In this document: one piece after another, positions 61,163 through 64,000 of the stretch
Layout of the letters: every line of letters starts with the position of its first letter
Position numbering within the stretch: the first letter of the stretch is position 1
Source of the DNA: Hexactinellida sp. DTS-2022
Lineage: Eukaryota; Porifera; Hexactinellida
DNA length: 64,000 nucleotides
Assembly: GCA_028753945.1 (NCBI GenBank)
Contig: JAPNXP010000001.1
Location: 13,568,501-13,632,500, forward strand
Direction of reading: 5' to 3'
The notes under the pieces: generated by a model
Told to the model about the DNA's origin: nothing
The model's input: only the letters and a program-made list of their open reading frames with translations
The model's database searches: none
Made by a program: the position numbers and the translations under genes

Positions 61163-61473
61163 TTGATTGTTTGTAGAAGAATTGTTGATAGTTTAGGTAT
61201 GAATTGATTGATATGGATAATATGTGTATTTATAGCTGTGTTATGATTTGAATTTTGCAACAAGCAACAATGATGATGTGAGTATAATGTGGTAGCAAAC
61301 AACAACACGAGTTATACACGTGTATGTTGTAATGTCTCGTTACTAGGATGCTGTAAGGAATGTGGTCAAAGTTCTTATATTCTGTCTAGAATAACAGATC
61401 ATATTTCAGAGTGCAATCTGTTATTTCTTATATGGAACTTGATACGGACAGTTCCATTAAACTTATTATAAAT

Positions 61474-61502
61474 GAGCCCTTCGGTCTCGGTCGCTTTGCG
61501 AC
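61474..61502. repeat. triloop hairpin pair, inverted copy (copy 2)
   Basis: GAGcCC-TTC-GGtCTC (61474-61488) and GTCGC-TTT-GCGAC (61490-61502), the reverse complement of the distal two hairpins at 9262-9290. GGATC follows, as GATCC precedes copy 3. Confidence 0.85.
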
Positions 61503-61562
61503 GGATCGGTACTACGCATCTCAAGTTAACGGCCGCTATGCGCCCTTCCTCCTCACCCTTTC

Positions 61563-61827
61563 TATCGACTCCGCTTAATAGAGACACCGGTTAATAGATT
61601 TCTCCGCTTAATTGGGTCAAAATTTCACAGGATTTATAGGACGGAATTACATTTGGCTTAAAATGTTTTCGATTAATAGATTTCTCCGCTTAATTGGGTC
61701 AAAATTTCACAGGATTTATAGGACGGAATTACATTTGGCTTAAAATGTTTTCGGTTAATAGATTTCTTCGCTTAATCGGGTCAAAGCAACCTGGTCCCTC
61801 GGTGACTCTATTAAGCGGAGTCGACTG
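61563..61827. mobile_element. MITE M3 with internal duplication
   Basis: CGACTCCGCTTAATAGAGAC to TTAAGCGGAGTCGACTG. The segment TTTCACAGGATTTATAGGAC and its neighbours are present twice (about 80-bp duplication). The first bases of the left TIR are missing. Confidence 0.85.
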
Positions 61828-62236
61828 TGGATATGTTTGTTTGTTCGGATTGATTGAGAAACTGTTCTGAGCTACAAACTTGGAATTTGGCAGGGTTGAC
61901 ATATTCACATCTTCCATCCAAAAATTTGATAAAACCTTTAATATTTTACATTATATTGTTCCCAGATTTTGCAGTTGCCAACTAGTATTCAAATCTATAT
62001 CTATCTATCTATCTATCTATCTATAGATAGATACATAGATAGATATAGATTTTGTTTGTTTTTGTTTGTTTGTTTGTCCAGAATTAATTGGAAAGACTAC
62101 GAGTCCCAGAAAGCTGAAAATTTGTATACAGGGGTAATTTTGTACTGCGACAACGATCTATTGGTTTTTGAAGAGAAATATTCACATTTGAAGGTGACAA
62201 AAAATGTTAGCCAATTAAATTCGAGGGTTTGTTAGT
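61828..62236. repeat. right flank repeat of the NHL gene
   Basis: 61828-62000 duplicates 59428-59605. A TCTA/GATA hairpin microsatellite (61998-62052) follows, then TTTG repeats and GTCCAGAATTAATTGG with further Helitron-like leader sequence (AAAGCTGAAAATTTGTATAC). Confidence 0.65.
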
Positions 62237-62471
62237 ATGGATTAGCAGATTTCATCAATTAGTTTAAATAGATTGTGCATAATAGAAATATTTTTCTGAG
62301 ACTCCAATTTGATTGATTGAAACTAAATTCATTTAACCAATCAATCATTTATCTATTCTATTGCCTGTTTTTCTTTTAGTATTATTTTGATTCGAGCTTT
62401 CTTATTGTGCAACTGAAATTTATTGAGCTATTAGAACTCATTATTATTGTGATTGCTTTTGGGGAGGGAAA

Positions 62472-62587
62472 GGCCGCGAAGCGGCCGTTAATTGTATTGC
62501 GTAGTGCCTAACACGAACGAACAAAAGTCGCGAAGCGACTTTTGTGAGAGAGTGATCCGTCGCGAAGCGACCGAGACCGAAGGGCTC
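62472..62587. repeat. array of four triloop hairpins (copy 3)
   Basis: GGCCGC-GAA-GCGGCC (62472-62486), ACAAAAGTCGC-GAA-GCGACTTTTGT (62521-62545, 11-bp stem), GTCGC-GAA-GCGAC (62559-62571), GAGaCC-GAA-GGgCTC (62573-62587). Same order as copy 1. Confidence 0.9.
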
Positions 62588-62589
62588 GT

Positions 62590-62745
62590 ATATTAAAAGC
62601 GCAATTGTTGTTTGTTTGTTTGTTTGTTGGTTTGTCCGGATTGTCCGGATTGTATTAAAGTGATGGGGTATATAAAGTTAGAAACCGCATTTATATTTCT
62701 GGTAGAAACTAACTTCCAAACGACAGTGGCTCCTATAGGCGCCGA
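62590..62745. repeat. Helitron-like 5' segment, second copy
   Basis: TATATTAAAAGCGCAATTG, TTTG repeats, TCCGGATTGTATTAAAGTGA, AAACTAACTTCCAAACGACA. Near-identical to 59613-59755. Confidence 0.65.
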
Positions 62746-62825
62746 TCTTTGTAGGAATGAGATGTTTCCTGTGGGTGGGGGGGGGGACAACTTTGGGGCT
62801 ATTTTATTGCCTATTAAAAACATGT

Positions 62826-63330
62826 ACAGTAGAACCTCCAGAAACGGGGCCTGTGGAAACGGGGAACCTCTGGAACTGGGGTAAAAAAATCCAACAAATT
62901 CCTAGTCCCACACAAATGAACCTCCACAAACGGGGAATTAGGTAGAAACGGGGAAACGGGGTGATCCTTTTTCGCCGAAATTTGATTCACACACAAATCA
63001 ACCTCTACAAACGGGGAATTTTTGCATTCTTAGGTGCGATCTTTCAAGAAACGTTTCCCAACGGAATCCCATTAATCACATACTCATCCCTTTTGTAACC
63101 CATTAAAACTAAAAATAACATGCAATACAAACTCGAATTATCAATGAATATAAGCTTCTAACAGTACATATAGAATTATATCAAGGAACTATGAAGTCTA
63201 ACTCTCATGAAGACTGATTGTTGACAGTAGTCAACAAGTGTCAGAAACGGGGTATTGTTCAGAAACGGGGACCCGGGGTGCCTGGAAAAAAACTTGCGTC
63301 CCTGGCACCCCGTTTCTGGAGGTTCCACTG
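62826..63330. mobile_element. MITE family M12, 505 bp
   Basis: CAGTAGAACCTCCAGAAACG and (inverted) CAGTGGAACCTCCAGAAACG, TA flanks, with repeated AAACGGGG inward from both ends. Confidence 0.9.
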
Positions 63331-63458
63331 TACTCGGATGCCAACAATTTACAAATAACAACAAATAACATAACAAATAAATTGAGTTAAATCGTTTTTA
63401 GCATAAAAATCATACTAAATACTAAGCAAACATTTCTGCTAGGGAGCACACTGCATTT

Positions 63459-63860
63459 TCACGAACTGTCACTCTCTAATTCCAATGCGTCAGCTAGGTC
63501 TTTATGGCTGGATATGAATGCCAGATGATTCAGCCGCTTCTGGGTCATGGTAGCCCTTAAATAGGTTTTGAGCGACGAAGCGACGAGAAACTACCTTCTG
63601 GAGAGCAAGTGCTCCCTGGTACCAAAAGCACCAAGCGAACTACTATCACCAGGTCTTGTAGCAGCACCATCAAATTTCGTTAGCAGATAGAACTTCGGCT
63701 GAGGTTGCACGATCTGTGCTTTGAGACTTCTCGTAGAAGCGAAACTGTCTCATTTGGGAGATGAGGAAGTCTCGCTGAGTAGCCGTCTGTTTACCATGTG
63801 CACAGTGCAACACGATTGCATCAATCCTGTTAGACAATGCAGACCCAGGAGACACTTCCG
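63459..63860 (-). pseudogene. hAT transposase C-terminal relic
   Basis: On the minus strand the frame ending at TGA 63459 reads LKTYLRATMTQKRLNHLAFI then SSHKDLADALELES, the hAT C-terminal dimerisation motif (family: LKTYLRSTM.QERLNHL). A TAG interrupts the same frame shortly upstream (after LLSRR). A second frame with RIDAIVLHCAHGKQTATQRD lies at 63670-63855. It is unrelated in detail to the intact element at 18780. The rest may lie beyond 64000. Confidence 0.6.
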
Positions 63861-64000
63861 CCTCAGAGCAGTCACTACCTATATCGGATAGATTAAGGAA
63901 AAGTCATGCCACCTAAGAAAATAAGGATAATATACGTACCTAGGTAGCCCTCCATTGCGCAAACTATGGGGGGAATTGTGAAGTGCTGTCCAAACGCGGC

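Noticed and set aside
1-64000. tRNA, rRNA or other structured host RNA genes
   Set aside because: No tRNA B-box with matching cloverleaf or rRNA-like stretch was recognised by eye. A tRNAscan or Rfam run could still find one.
1-64000. Bacterial origin or operon
   Set aside because: Exons with matched splice phases, AATAAA signals, MITEs with TA or 8-bp duplications and eukaryotic domain types exclude it.

Overview
The window is AT-rich eukaryotic nuclear DNA from an invertebrate. Exons have GT/AG junctions with matching phases, and polyadenylation signals are visible. A sponge (demosponge) is my best guess: an NLR-like LRR gene, a coiled-coil/NHL-repeat gene, a Calx-beta ectodomain gene and a WDR31-like gene sit together in DNA saturated with small DNA transposons. 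The sponge assignment is inference and the species is not determined.

Layout. 1-1.8 kb: 3' part of an NLR-like LRR gene. 3.5-8.1 kb: a decayed Ty3/gypsy fossil with two later DNA-element insertions. 9.2-10.1 kb: an array of tiny hairpins, then a kinesin-3 FHA exon and decayed coiled-coil sequence. 10.3-13.7 kb: layered repeats. From 14.0 kb to at least 57.1 kb: one plus-strand Calx-beta gene. Its five visible exons (about 1.24 kb in total) join in phase across introns of about 1.8, 16.5, 2.7 and 20.9 kb. Its 3' end was not found.

Intron 2 holds an apparently complete autonomous hAT transposon (18780-22775; 8-bp target duplication; 843-codon transposase) sitting in an older MITE, and an intronless WDR31-like gene (30692-31756) whose start codon abuts a 34-bp minisatellite. 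Intron 4 holds a small antisense bHLH-like gene (47442-47732) with a TATA box. 59.9-61.2 kb: a minus-strand single-exon NHL gene flanked by direct repeats and hairpin arrays. 63.5-63.9 kb: a relic of a second hAT transposase.

Noncoding DNA is dominated by MITEs. I label the TA-flanked CAGT...ACTG (pogo/Tigger-like) families M1 to M12; M6 begins CCGTATTT instead. H1-H3 and other H elements have hAT-like 8-bp duplications. E1 and E2 are GC-rich-ended repeats without clear TIRs. Nesting gives relative ages. The most unusual items are the GAA-triloop hairpin arrays, a 30-bp satellite built from the M1 terminus with a nearby paralogous empty site for an M1 insertion, minisatellites abutting two gene starts, and a duplicated splice acceptor before exon 3.
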